Made by a program: the position numbers and the translations under genes. Positions 12,727 through 27,922 of a stretch of DNA of 64,000 bases are shown here, piece by piece. Every line of letters begins with the position of its first letter. Within the stretch, counting starts at the first letter, position 1. The DNA comes from Moniliella sp. 'wahieum'. Taxonomy: Eukaryota > Basidiomycota > Moniliellomycetes > Moniliellales > Moniliellaceae. The notes under the pieces are model-generated. The model did not search any database and had not been told where the DNA came from. It saw only the letters and a list, made by a program, of their open reading frames with translations. The DNA lies in assembly GCA_003971905.1 (NCBI GenBank), contig RSEE01000015.1:496001-560000 (forward strand), read 5' to 3'.

Positions 12727-13556
12727 TTACTCCCAGGAGGTGATCGGCTGCTGAACAGCCGGGCAGCGTCGGCAGCCCAGTCCTGAGCGCCAGCGGCCGG
12801 CTCGCTCCAGTCCAGCGCGGCAGCCTCGGGGCGCCCGTGGCAGGGATGGCCTCACCAAGTTCGCCGGCTCAGCCTCGCGCTCAGCAGCGGCCTTAGCGTC
12901 GGCAGCAGCCTGCTGCTCAGCCTCGATCTCCTGCGGGTCGCGGTAGAAGAACATGTCGGTCATGACGCCCCACGGCTCAGTGCGCGAGACGGTGCCCTTG
13001 AGGCGGAGGACCTCACGGCAGAGGAGCCACCAGAGAAGACCGACCGAGTGCTTGCCCTTGTTGTTACCGGGGATGGCCACGTCGACAAACTTGAGGGGAG
13101 CGTCAGCGTCGGCGAAGGCAATGACGGGGATGTTGACGTAGGACGCCTCACGGATGGCCTGGTGGTCCACGCGGGGTCGGTCACCACAATGACGCGGGGC
13201 TCCTTGTAGGAGCGGACAATGTAGTTGGTGAAGGTACCGGGGGTGAAACGGCCGGCAATGCAGTAGCGCCAGTGTTCGAGGCGAACTTGAGCACAGCGCG
13301 CTGACCGTACTGGCGACCCGAGATGACGCAAATGTCAGCCGGGTTCTCAACCGCAGCAAGGATACGGGCAGCCAGAACGATCTTGCTCCACGTCTTGTTG
13401 AGGTTGATCAGCTGCACGCCGTCGGCGCGGCGTTGTAATGTAGGACTCCATGTCCTTGGTCACATTGGTGGTGCCAATGTGGGTCTGGGCAGCGAGGAAG
13501 AGTTTGACCTCCTCCTCGGTGATGTTGAGGACCTGGGGAAGCTTGTCGGCGGACAT
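12727..13556 (-). CDS. RPS0: 40S ribosomal protein S0 (uS2, laminin-receptor type)
   Basis: Component of the small ribosomal subunit, needed for 20S-to-18S rRNA maturation. The N-terminus ([20 protein letters not shown]) and the conserved core follow the uS2 family in order: [111 protein letters not shown], then [20 protein letters not shown]. The acidic, Trp-containing tail ([17 protein letters not shown] in one frame) is typical. There is no intron. About four or five single-base deletions shift the frame, including TAC-AAG codons before the RRADGV motif and a CCCC run in TDPRVDH. The exact C-terminus is therefore uncertain; TAA at 12727-12729 is the nearest stop in one of the frames. Confidence 0.93.
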
Positions 13557-14284
13557 TGCGATGATGGACAGGCAGGCAGGGACGCGTGGGGAGAAAGGAA
13601 GAGAGCGGAGCAGGCACTCGTGGTGTAAAGGAACAAGAAATGGGGCGATGACATAGGGTTATACTCGCTAGCACTGGGGAAGTGCATCTTTTCTATTTAT
13701 TGCGCCTAGTTCTCGCCGCGTGAACATTGCCTCCCTGGTCGTCCTGCACGTGATGGGCTTTAAATTTCAGCCCTCAAATTTCAAAGTCCTCCCCTCCGCT
13801 GAGCGTATCACCCATGTCGCCGTCACCGGTCGCAACCTTCTCTTGTCTATGTTCAACGTTCGCGCGTTCACGGCCCATATACCAATCAGTTTCTCTCTGC
13901 ATTCGGCTAGCTGTCACAGGTTGTAGCCAGGCATGCGGTCGCCCAGAGTTGTGTACTTGCCGGATCGATACATAGAAATGATGGGATCGGGTTGTATGAG
14001 CCTTGGCGGGGGGATGTACTTTCCCACCATCGACATGCATCCTTTTTGGCCACCTCTCTTTCGAAGGTCTCTTTGTCTCATTCAAGTTCTTCCATGCTCT
14101 CTATCTGTTCAACTGAACGGCACACTGAATGAGCAGAGTGACATGCAGTAAAATGGATTTAGCAACAGCCCACAAGCTGGGTGTACAAGAAGCGGCGGCG
14201 AACAGGGCCAATACCCACCCCAAAGGAAGTCGGAGGAGGCGAGGGGAATGACCACGAGGGCCGGATTCGCATGCAAACAGATAA
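13557..14284. promoter_or_regulatory. RPS0 promoter side and SERCA 3' side
   Basis: Both flanking genes run leftward, so this 0.7 kb holds the RPS0 promoter and the SERCA 3' end. The part next to RPS0 is CT-rich on the coding strand. No clear TATA box or further gene is seen. Confidence 0.4.
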
Positions 14285-17369
<3,085 letters not shown>

Positions 17370-19224
17370 AGGAGAACTTTAACGCCTTTTTGCGTTAAAG
17401 CGTAACGCCCGGGCGATGTCACACACCCTCGCCTCAGCCTGCATTCCACGTGGCCCGAAGAAGCAGCCATGTCATCGATGAGGGGTGGTGGGTGATGCGG
17501 CGTGAGGCTGAGGCTGAGGCCCTGCGGCTGAAGGTGGACAAGGTTCAGACCCCCCCCAGCACCAGTGTGGCGTGCATCATGCATCGTGTCCACTGGCTGG
17601 GATGATTGGCCCGTGGCTTCGGCGCCGCCTCCCAAAAGTGGCCGGCGGGGCCAGGCAGCGCCACGTGGACTGCAGCGATGTCGCGTGCCATCCATCACGT
17701 AAGCATCGGTGTGATACGCTGCTGTGATGTCCCCCCGTGTCCCGCCTGCAAGGTCCTTCGCGTTTCCTTTCCGCCCGTCACACACCGCCATTAACGATAC
17801 TTGGCCAGGCGAGGTGGGGCGAAGGTAGGAGACGGGCGCACCGACGGTCGCGCCACCAGCGCCCGCCTTGTGGCATGTGACATGACGACTTCAAATAAAG
17901 CTGCTGGATGACTACGTTGACAATCTTGAGACAGGAGGGGAGGGCGGGGAGGAAAAGCGAGAGACGAAACCATGTGGACCGTGGGAATCAAGTCGCACAA
18001 GCCTAAACAGAGGTCGTATAGGAATTAAAGTGTCTAAAAGGGGAAGCAATACATATAGAAGTAAGCTCTGTCAATGAAATGGACGTGATATAGAAGTGGT
18101 ATAGGGGGGAAGGGAGAGAAGCAAAAAGAGGTTGCAGACGAAAGATAACTAGTACTGTTCCCAAAAGGGGTAATGCATAATGAGTCTAAACGAAGATATC
18201 GGTTCACTTGTAGACAGTGTAGGAACGAGCATCGTGAAGAAAAGGTGCCTGGGTCGGGGCGGCTGTTGAGATGTCAAGGTCAAATACCATGTTGGGACCC
18301 GCGGTCCCGTACATAGGCCAAGGCGCCTTAGGCCATAGGCCTTATCGATTATCTCGATTATCACTCTTTGCCCCTTAATTGACCTCCGAAGCCTGTTGGA
18401 TGTGTATACTCGGGCTTGTTTGAACCCCTGTCTCCTCTAGGTGTTGCATAAGGCTTAGACCTTGCTTTTCGCTGCAGTCGAAAGCAGTAAGGAGTACTAG
18501 ATTTTGAAGAAACAGATGAGTCGATGAGGCGAATGCAGCAAGGAGAGCCTATGGCTCATCGCGCTCATCATGGCTCGCAGACCCACATTTTGGCTCGTAA
18601 CATGTACATGTGTGAAATTATATGTAGTGTCAACGAGTCGCTTATAGAGTCTTCGAGTCACTAGTCATCGATCATCATCATCGAGTCATCATATCTTCGA
18701 TCATTAATTGGGAAAAAGATTTTGATGTATGTCTTCTTCCCTGTAGTATTCGACCACAAACCTAAAGCGGTAGCCTTACTATGTTTTGCTTCTCTCACAT
18801 TAACCTTACCTCTCAGATCATCGATCATCTCTCTCAGATTACAGGCTTCGATTGAGCTTGAATATTGAATAGTGTCTCGTACGTTATGCATTGGTGGCTA
18901 GTAGAGACTCCTGGGGCTACTTCTGGGCCCTGGAAGAACAGCGCCACGCGGAGGAGCAACATCCGGAGCGAGATAGAACGCTGCGCCTCTTGGCAATTTT
19001 TTCTGAGGAAGTAGAATATATAACTGATGGCGATTCCCACCCTCATCAGATCGATCGTCGTATAGCTCCACCGCCACTGCCATCACTCTCACGGCTGTGC
19101 CTCTTCCTTTTATTCTCGCCCTTTTTACTTTTTGGGGTCTCTATCTGTGTTGTACCGCCGTGAATAACCACCCCCCCCTCTCCCTGTCCCTCAATTGTCT
19201 CCCCCTTTCCTCCCTCTTACACAC
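17370..19224. promoter_or_regulatory. Divergent intergenic region between SERCA and opsin
   Basis: This 1.85 kb separates the divergently transcribed SERCA (-) and opsin (+) genes. It is AT-richer from 18000 to 18900 and contains ATCGATC words near 18660 and 18820. The last 100 bp before the opsin are C/T-rich. No gene is supported. Confidence 0.5.
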
Positions 19225-20288
19225 ATGACCCTTTCTTGGCTCATCGCCCGCGACTCGACCGTGGACAACCCGGTCGCGTCAAACATCACGGTTGATACGC
19301 ACGGTGCTGACTTTGCTTGGGCCATTTTTGCGATCCAAACGCTCGTGTTCCTTGGTCTTTCGATTCACACCTTCTTCTTTGTCAATCGCGGCAATCGCAC
19401 CTTCGCCTATCTTGTTGCTGCGGCTTTGGCGTGCAATGCCCTCAATTGGTTTGCTCTTGCCTCCAATCTGGGTGCGGTGCCGATCACGGTCGAGTTTCAC
19501 GCCCATTATTGGGCAGGCTATGGCAAGGGATACAACAGGGAGCCCACCCGGTCCATTTGGTACGACAATTACTTCTAGTCACCCCCTTCCCTTGCCTTCT
19601 TCTTGAATCGTCTTGCGATATGCTGACAGACTGTTCCATTTACAGGATTTCGCGGTACGTCGACTGGTTCGTCTCCACGCCATTCATCCTCATTGCAATT
19701 CTCCTCGTATCCCCTGTACCGCTCTCGATCATCTTCATAACCGTGTTTTGGTCCATCTTTGCAATCCTCTGTGGCCTGGCCGGTGCCCTCACCTACTCTC
19801 AATACAAGTGGGGCTGGTTTGTCTTTGGAGTGTGTGCAATGACGTGGGTGCTATGGGTCCTTTGTGGGCCTGCCTTGCTGGCAGCCAAGAAAGCAGGCAA
19901 AGATGTGTTTGGGCATACATCCCGATTGTTGGTGGCTTTGGCTGCTGGGCCATTCTCTACATTATCGCTTGGTCTGTCGCCGATGCCAGCAATACCATTT
20001 CACCCGACAGTGAGTTTGTCTACTATGGCGTACTGGATCTCCTTTCGAAGAGCGTCTGCCTCATCTACCACGTCTATTCCGTCTCCGGTGTCGAGTATGA
20101 GCGCTTTGGTCTCTTTTCCAGTAAGGCTTCCATTTTTGCCTCCCCAGAGGCAGCTTCGGAGGGTAGGGCTACCTCCGAAAACGGTCAACGATGGTTACGG
20201 CCAAACGGAGGAGAATCCGGCTACAACCCAAACCGTTGAGACGACGGTTGTGACTAAGAACGTGACGAAACCGGCAGAGGAGGCGTAA
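19225..20288 (+). CDS. Microbial-type (type I) rhodopsin
   Basis: Seven-helix retinal protein of the fungal opsin family. The exons are 19225-19559 and 19646 onward; the 86-bp intron (GTACGA..CAG) sits at the start of helix C and restores IWISRYVDWFVSTP. The retinal Schiff-base Lys is present (DLLSK, codon 20048-20050), with the counter-ion Asp four residues earlier (bacteriorhodopsin D212) and the proton-acceptor Asp in RYVDW (D85, codon 19662-19664). This separates it from the Lys-lacking Hsp30/Yro2 opsin-related proteins. The residue at the proton-donor position (D96) is Ala, codon 19695-19697. One G is missing in a run near 19912 (VFGAYIP). The C-terminal frame is uncertain; the frame ending TKNVTKPAEEA at 20288 has the better codon pattern, and the other stop is 20239. 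It faces SERCA across a shared promoter region. Confidence 0.92.
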
Positions 20289-22501
20289 AGATGTGCCACG
20301 TAATTTGTGGATCGCATCGATCTCTATACCCCCTTCTTTCTCTGTATATCCTCTGTTGTTCCCACGCTGTTTACGCTTTGCACGCTGAATCTCCCTTTAC
20401 GACCACGGCGCAGTTGAAGCTCTCATTCATTCGTCCCACCTTCACAGGGCGTTTGTGTGCCTCCTTTTTCACTTCACCCTTTCGGATACGCTTGTGTGTG
20501 TGGGCAGAGCAGAGCCCACAAAACATGGCAGCATACGTTCAGTTTTACACCTCCGAGAAAGTGTTCAGTTATCACGGTCTCATCATGAGAAAAGGGATCG
20601 CCCTCTTCTCCCTGCTCCTCCTTCTCCCTTCTCCCTTCCCCCTCTCTCCTCTTTGTCTTCCTCACCAGTGACTGGTCCGAGAGGGATCTTGTTTCACCAC
20701 ACCTGACCTCATTTGTTCCTCGTTTCGTCATCATCGTTCATCTCTCGACATCCTCTCATCCTGCTGTTTTTAACGTGTTTAACGTCTCTATACGAGGCTC
20801 ACGATGGCCTCAATGACCCTTCTCCCTTCCTCTGGAAGTTTCCCTTGGTAAATACGACAACCATTATTACCATACACGCTTTTTTCGATGCAGTCCCCTT
20901 TTGTACAGTATCGGTCCGGTCGACATGCTCCTATCATAATCACACCCACACCAGTCTCGTCATATAACTGGGAGAGTTTCCGCACTGGGGAAGAATAAAC
21001 CAACGCTATCACCATAGCTCCGCTACGCTAGTCTTGTATGCGTACACTATACCGCAAGTCCCATCGATCATCACATGCACATCACATGTCACAGGCTTCA
21101 GTCCCTCAAGCGCTAGTAAGAACTAGGCCTTATACATGCGTTGTTGGCGTACAATAGCCCCGCATTTGCTGCCATCTGTTGTATGCGAGGCCGCATGTCA
21201 CATGGTAGACATGCAATAGCCTTTCGGCATAGCAATGGTCCAGGGTATTGCCACGGTGGAAAGTGCTATTAGTAGGATGGGCTAGCCGAGATAGAGAGCC
21301 CCCCCAAATATAAAGCTTTCGAGGGTAATCCGGTAGTATATCTCTGAACCGACAACCTGACCAGCCACAGACTCGCCTTTTTGGAAACGTGTCATGCATG
21401 TCATTGGCCCGTCGGAGCTTGGATGGAGAAGCTAAACGCGGGATGGCCGTCGGGGGGACAGGCCTTTGGCGCCACAAAAAAGGACGCGACCACGCTGAGA
21501 CACACCTATACTATGAAAGCAGACGGAGAATCAGCCTGGGGCCATGATCGGCCTGTGATCGCTCAGCGCGAGCACGAGCGGTGAACGTGTTGAACAGTTG
21601 AACGTTGAACTGCAAGTGCCACCCACAAAAGGCAACAAAACCCCACAGTCCATATTCTGTCCTGTGTCTGCTGAGGCTGCCGGGCGCGGCAGGGCAACTG
21701 TCGCGGCGACTCGTTTTTCAGCCGAGAAGTTGCCGACCCCACACAGTGCATTGCCCACTGTGGCCCTATCCTATTTCGCAGAGGTACAGGCACATATGTT
21801 TGTAGCGTCCAAACATCCGATCGCCCACGTCACATGTCACACTGGCACAGTGCACACGCCGTTATGTACTCTTGTACATTCCCTTGCCCATTGTTTCTCG
21901 TGCCTTGGTATAGGTAGCCGAGCTGGTATAGAACAACTCGTTATTTTACCAAAAGCTTAAAGCTTTGGACCCCTTGAAGCCTGGAGAGCTTGAAAAGCTG
22001 GAAGCTGGAAGCCGAAAGCCAGAAGCGACATTTTTTTGGCCGTTTTCTCCGGACAACATACGCCCACTCGAGTCCGGTCCGAACATGCCTGGGCATCCAT
22101 TGTGCTTGGCAGCATAGACAGGCTAATTGGGACCATCAGCTAGTGCACGCATTCGTCGACGCTTGAAGCTTGACCTCTCGATGTCTGATGCATGATCGAT
22201 TTATCGCCGCATTACAGGCACTATGTGCATCACCCATCAACTTTCAAAGCTCTCTGGGACGCGAGAGATCCATACCGACGCGTGACGGTGGCTATTCTGG
22301 CTAAGCGCTGATCCGCTGATCCTCTTTGATCCTGCATTGAAGAGGGAAGCCGTACGCCATATAAATGGTGCACCTTCCCACCCAAAGTCGACCCTGCACC
22401 GCCACCGCGTCCTCCCCATATTGGCGCCTCACTCCCCCTTCACTCTTCACTCCAATCCCCTTTCACTACAGCGGGGGCCAGTTCCTTCCATCACTGTTAC
22501 T
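20289..22501. other. Gene-free interval before the seven-helix protein
   Basis: 2.2 kb without a supported gene. The first 400 bp are T/C-rich, plausibly the opsin 3' region. ACATGTG and AACGTTG words occur near 21075 and 21590. Confidence 0.5.
22360..22365 (+). promoter_or_regulatory. TATA box
   Basis: TATAAA lies 137 bp upstream of the ATG at 22502 in an otherwise GC-balanced region. Its position argues that the in-frame ATG at 22337, which lies upstream of it, is not the start codon. Confidence 0.5.
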
Positions 22502-24069
22502 ATGAGCGCTCCAGGCTTGGCCCAAATTTTGGCCGACAACCCATCTTGGCCTTACATTAAGGGCCAAGGTCCCTGGGCAGGCCTCCCTCCTGAGCTGCAA
22601 CCGGTATTCAAGGAAATGGAAGATGCTGTCTATGTGGGCAGCCTAAGTTGGTGGATCAATCTGGTGATCTTGGGGGCTATACTGTTCGACTGGGTCACCG
22701 CGATCCCGTATGACATTCGGTACATCTTTTGGCCTGAACTCAAGAGGTGTTTAGGGCTGCGGGGTTATACTTCCCAATCGGTTGCAGGCGCACCAACCCA
22801 CAAGGGTCGTCAGTTGAAACTGCCCCATCCGATCCTAGTTTGTCATCTCTTAACTCGCCTTATGGCCATTCCCTACACTGCTGTGATTATCAACTACTAC
22901 CGCCTTCCCAAGTCGTGCAATGCTGCGCTTCACGCATGCCTCTTTGTCATTGGGATACAATCCTGTTTAGGTCAGGCGCTTTTGACCTTCCGCACAATGA
23001 GCATCACACGCGGTATGCCAGGTCGGCGATTCTTGTGGGCGGTCTTGTGGGCGATCAACCTGTACTTGTGTTCCGTCTGGTTCGCATTTTCCTGGATCGC
23101 AACTACAATCTCCAGGTACGTTTTTTTTCTCCTCCCACCTCCCTCTGCATGTTATCCTTAGCTCGTACATTCAGACTGACGGTTGGATGGGGTGATGTTC
23201 AACGTACGCCGCGGCCGATGCCACTAGGCTTCCGGATCGGGTTTCGGTGCGGCCCTGCACGGGATCCCAAGTGGATGCCGATAAGTGTCTACCTCGTTCT
23301 TTTTCTCGAGGACAGTCTGCAGTTTATCAGTTCCATTTTCGCCCTGGCCTACGTCACGGGCCACCAAACAAGTGATTGGAAAGCCAGCTGGCGGGACACG
23401 TTGCGAGCCCTTGCGCGCACCGTCAAACTGGCGTTCAAGCACATGATCGGGATCCAAGGGCCCGACGAAGAAATTGGTCAATCACCTGCGGCGAGCAAGT
23501 TCATCTCGGACGGATTGCGTTGCTTGCTGTTCTCTTGGGCTCTGGAGCTGGCGGGCATTGGCATGTCTGCGAATTTCGTCCTGGGTCGCAAGACGCCTGA
23601 CAACACGCGGATGAGTTGGTGCCTTCCCCTCCATGCGTTCATTTCTTTGGTGGTGTGTCCCCGTGTGAGCACCATCCGGCGTGGTGGGACGTATTTAAAT
23701 GGAGGCAAGTTGTACAATAGCCAGGGTCTAAGTGCGGGCTCTAGCTCGAAAAAGCCGGGTGGGACGCTGCGCGATGGATGCAATGGAGTAACGGTGCGAA
23801 GCAGTATTGTTTATCAACACACTGAGAATATGCTCGGTCCTTCGGCTATCCCCGTTGACCCGAGGAGGGACGTTACGGAGCAAGCCTTCTCATCGTATTG
23901 TCCTCCACCCATCGTTCATCAAGACATGCGTTCTCTCCCCTTCACAATGGAAGCGAGTCTTCCTTCTCATTCCAATGTGGTGGAGGAGGACGTAGAAAAG
24001 GAAGCAGTAAGAGATTCTCTATCGGGAGTTCAAGTTGAACAACACTATCCACCAAGTATGATTACGTAG
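22502..24069 (+). CDS. Seven-helix membrane protein, basidiomycete orphan (DUF6533-like)
   Basis: I cannot assign a function. MSAPGLAQILADNPSWPYIKG is followed by seven hydrophobic segments: WWINLVILGAILFDWVTAI, LMAIPYTAVIINYY, LHACLFVIGIQSCLGQALL, LWAVLWAINLYLCSVWFAF, YLVLFLEDSLQFISSIFALAY, CLLFSWALELAGIGMSANF and LPLHAFISLVV. The tail is Ser/Glu-rich and cytosolic-looking. The helix 1 pattern DWVTAIPYDIRYIFWPELK resembles the start of DUF6533-type proteins common in mushrooms and yeasts of this phylum. An intron at 23116-23174 (59 bp) fits cleanly and joins ATTIS-R-LTVGWGD. A second intron may start at 22747 (GTGTTT) and end near 22838; it is off-frame by one base, which the window's deletion pattern could explain. 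The start is supported by the TATA box 137 bp upstream. Confidence 0.7.
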
Positions 24070-25288
24070 CCAGTAGCCAAGAGTAACGATTCTCTCCCGT
24101 TCTGATTGTTGAACACACACCATCCATATTGTGCACGCGTTATATCCGTATTGAGGCCTTGCATGGGGGCCTATGACTGTTGTTGATATGTCATTATGCT
24201 TTTCTTATCGACATCCCCATGTGCATACCCTCAGAAATCTCATAGATCGGGTCTCGGAGGGGTACTACCGATGTACTTGTGACAGCGCACTATAGAAAAC
24301 TCATACGAGAAATGGGGAGTACAGACTGTGGCTGTGGGGGGTCACTCCGGAATACCGGAAGAGAGGGAGGGGGATCGAGAATCAATTGTCTTTTCTTGTC
24401 TGTGGGTAACCGGTGAATGACTGCAACCGAAATGGACGCCCATGATGGATCTCGCGAACCTCCGGTCACATGCACAAGACACAATGCAAAAGCACACGCC
24501 TAAAGGGAAGACTGTAGGCGAGAACAGGGAAGAAAGACAGCAGGAGAGAAGAAAACAGAGAAGAGAGAGGAAGAGAGAAAAGGGAGGAGTGTTGGCAATG
24601 GTGGGCAGGCTGAAGGCCACAGGCTTTTCTGATGCCCACTGATTCCGAGATCTGAACAGAAAGGGAGGGATCAATCAGGTTAGGACGCGTGCGTACATGG
24701 AAACGCGGTATATATTGGCACCACATTTATTGCATTCCTCCTCGACCCGTGGTTGGAGAGAAAGAGGGAAGTCGCACGTCGTATTATTACAGCTGTCCCT
24801 GGAGTATCTTTCAGGTGTGTAGAATAATTGTGAGAGGGGGGACTATCAGGCACGCTTTCTGTGACAGCTGCGAGCACGGGCGCTTATTAACACATACCGT
24901 CGGAGTCATGGGTTGCCACTACCAGGGGCTATATACCCCAGAACTAGTGTCTGTCTGGGTACTAGCTAGCTATCCTAACCATATGGCAGGCATCCACTGC
25001 GAGACATCCACCTCCTCCTTTCTACATACCAAAACGCAAGCGAGAAACGATACGCTCTCTGCTAGAAGCCTAAACATTGCACCCGTGCCCTCGGGACCCA
25101 GGGCGGCGATACGATACGCCGCCACGCGAACAAGCCACCGTCTCGATTGTGCCGGCAACCCTAATAGTACGGATCGAGGAGGACACGCAATGTGCACTTT
25201 CAAATGTGTCAAGCTCATCAGGGCGCTTGGGTAGGATTCCATGTCCCATACCAATGCCAGTACGATCCCAAGTCCCACGTTCAACTTG

Positions 25289-25303
25289 AAGCTTGAAGCT
25301 TGA
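25289..25303. repeat. Heptad array, AGCT-TGA type
   Basis: AGCT cores at 25290 and 25297 are joined by TGA. The unit is the same as at 4497, 26539, 41086, 56134, 58210 and 63540. Confidence 0.85.
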
Positions 25304-25589
25304 CGCGCTTGGCGCTTGGTTCGAGACTCTTACCTCGACCTGGTAGCAGGAAAGGTCCTTTCTTTCGCTTTCAGTCAGCGCAGCCACATGCACAACATGC
25401 ACGAGAAATTCAAGCCTCACCATCTCCTCTTCTTTATGTGGTTGGCGCAACGGCACGTGCACACTCGTTGCCTTTTATGCGCCTCCTCGCGCGCCTCACA
25501 CGCTCACGACCGAGCAGAGAACGATCACAATGCTGAGGCTGACGGTCAACACGTTCAGAGTGGCCAGTGCTGACCCACTGACAGCAACT

Positions 25590-25607
25590 GTGACATGTGA
25601 CATGTGA
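25590..25607. repeat. Heptad array, CATG-TGA type
   Basis: CATG cores at 25594 and 25601 are joined and flanked by TGA (unit ACATGTG). Confidence 0.85.
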
Positions 25608-26194
25608 TGTTCCAACCAATAGCCCCCAATAGCACGGACGCTGGGGGGATGGGGGGGGGATTCCCGTGTGCGCTCTCGCTCTGTTGCATGTGCCCTCGGG
25701 GTTTCTATTATACCAAAAGCTGTGCGGGGGGCTGGGTGGGGGGCGTATTTGGTAGCGGTTACCGAGGCGTGATTTACTCGCGATTACAAAGAGAGAGAGC
25801 ATAGCTGAAGTGATCGGCATGCGTGTAGTCCGATGATCGAGATAGGCCGCATATGAAGCTTGAAGAACAGACGGGAAGTGATCCGGTTTCCCATGATCGA
25901 TGATCTGTGCATGAGCGAGGGCGAGGGCGAAGCTTCTCTACGAGACAACGTCTCGTGGGTGAAGTGTTGGGGCGCAGCACAATAATCAATCGCATCTTGG
26001 ATCTTATCATCGATCATCATCTCATTCATCGTAAGGCTGCGCCGTGCTGCATGCGATGGTTCGCACTACGCTGTGCACTGCACGGACTGCTTCCCAGAGA
26101 TTTTCATTGGCCAGATCTCAGATCTCAGAAGACCAACAAATCATTGCAAACTTCATAAGCTTCAACGTCTCAACGGCTATCTCGCTCATCGATC

Positions 26195-26222
26195 ACCATG
26201 CATCATGCATCATGCATCATGA
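26195..26222. repeat. Heptad array, TGCA-TCA type, three copies
   Basis: TGCA cores at 26199, 26206 and 26213 are 7 bp apart with TCA linkers, and the array sits directly after an ATCGATC word. Confidence 0.9.
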
Positions 26223-26782
26223 TAAATGGCTCAGCTGCTATCGACTATCGCCTACTATTGACTATCTTTCTCCCTGCCAGCCACACTTAGTGCCAAGAAC
26301 AAAGCCGGGCTGGTAGTACGAATGCACGGGCGTGCAGCGGCACTCCCCCCCCGCAACCCCTCCGCATTGTCCGCAACGCCCCCCAGCCACACCAGCAAGC
26401 ATATGGTATGGCGCTGCGGAGCAATGCAAATCCACGTGTGGGATAGAAACTTTAATTGGCCCTGAAATCCCTGGGATGGGCTTGTAGTGCTCCCCAGTGG
26501 CTGCTCCAACCACATGGCAACCGATCCGACCTGGGCTTGAAGCTTGAAGCTTGGAGCTTGGAGCGTCTCTCAGCTGAAGCAGGCTGAAGCTCTGAAGCTT
26601 GAAGCTCCCTTGCAGCTTGAAAGGTGAAACCTGTGGTCGATTCATGATAGATCTGAGGCTCTGAAGGTTATATTTAGCACCCACGTTTGTTCGTATCGCC
26701 GCCCCGACCCCCACAGTGTCCCCCACCATCTCTCTACCTTGGAACCTACTACCCTCCCTCTCCTCGATCTTCTTCCACCGCC

Positions 26783-27922
26783 ATGGTTGCATTTTCGCAC
26801 TCACTTGCCTTGCTCGGCGCACTACTCGTGACCACCTCCGCGCCGGCCCTGACTTACCCCACCTGCACCGGCGGGGACCAGCTCCTGGCTGAACTGGACG
26901 GTCGTGGGTTTTACCTTCGGGGGTGGGGTGCAAGCGCGGGACACGTGTGTGTCCTGTTCGTCGTGTGCGTCGGGGCGGACCCGTGCACGGTCAACACCCC
27001 CGGTGGGTTGTTGGAACTGACTACGTTTTGGGACACGGATCCTGCACGGGTCCGTCAGACGTGTTTACCATCCACGGTCTTTGGCCCGGTACGTTGCTGT
27101 TTCTCTCCCTTTGGAGTGGCTGTTGGATAGGGGCGTGGGAGGGAAGGTCAGGGGAAGGCGAAGCGAAGGGGAAGGAGACGGTACCCACTCTTCCCACCCC
27201 TCCCGTCCGCGCAGTTGAAGACGAAAGACTGACGTGCGAATGGCTGGACGTAGATAACTGCGATGGCAGTTACGACACGCCGACGTGTCCGTCGAACCGG
27301 ACGTACACTGGGATTGGTACGATTCTTACGGATGCCGGGAAACAAGATCTGGTGGACTACATGAACACCAACTGGGTCCCTGACGATACGTCGAACGAAG
27401 ACTTTTGGGAGCACGAGTGGAGCAAGCACGGGTTTTTTCAGCACGCTCAACCCGAGTTGCTATGCCAACTACACTGAGCACGAAGATTTGATTGATTTCT
27501 TCTCGACCGTGGTGGCGCTGCACAAAAAGTACAACATTTACCAAGCCCTTTCCGACGCTGGCTACACCCCCGACAGTTCACAGAAGTTCCAACTGTCGGA
27601 TTTGGAAGATGCGTACGTACACCTATATCCGCTTGGTATCTTTCTTGTGCCTCCCATGGAGGCTGTTTTAGTCAAGACTACTGACCCTCGTACTCTACCC
27701 TGTTGCTCATTTGCTTGCTTGGATACAGCACGTCGAAGGCGTTTGGTCAAAAATTCAGTTCCAGTGCGAGTCGGGCGGGATCAGCGGTGGCTACCTCTCC
27801 TTTCACACCCAAGGCCAGAGCAACACGCCCGACAACTTTATTCTGATTGCGCCCGAGGACAGCGAGTGCCCTAGCAGCGTCTCGTGGGTCCCCAAAACTC
27901 GTCGGGCAGCTCAAGCAGCTAA
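26783..27922 (+). CDS. Secreted ribonuclease T2
   Basis: Endoribonuclease of the T2 family, secreted or vacuolar, cleaving RNA through 2',3'-cyclic phosphates. The signal peptide is MVAFSHSLALLGALLVTTSA. Both catalytic segments are present: CAS I FTIHGLWP near 27065-27087 and CAS II FWEHEWSKHG near 27403-27432, each carrying a catalytic His. CTVNTPGG and the Cys-containing C-terminal block (QFQCESGG, IAPEDSECPSS) also fit the family. Introns are 27088-27214 (127 bp, right after GLWP) and one from about 27614 to about 27729. There are several frame changes: one before TGPSDVF, one after KHG where the expected Thr-Cys is disturbed, and a missing A in the run before the tail. Restoring that last A yields a Ser-rich tail and TAA at 27920-27922. 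The region between residues 35 and 60 is too disturbed to read. Confidence 0.88.

Larger units (their letters stand above)
24070..26782. other. Gene-free interval with many heptad arrays
   Basis: 2.7 kb with no supported gene. It holds AGCT, CATG, GATC and TGCA heptads, and a possible TATA-like TTATATTTA near 26667 ahead of the RNase gene. Confidence 0.5.

Noticed and set aside
12727-13556. RPS0 as a pseudogene
   Set aside because: All conserved blocks are retained in order and the same deletion pattern affects most other genes; sequencing or assembly error explains it better.
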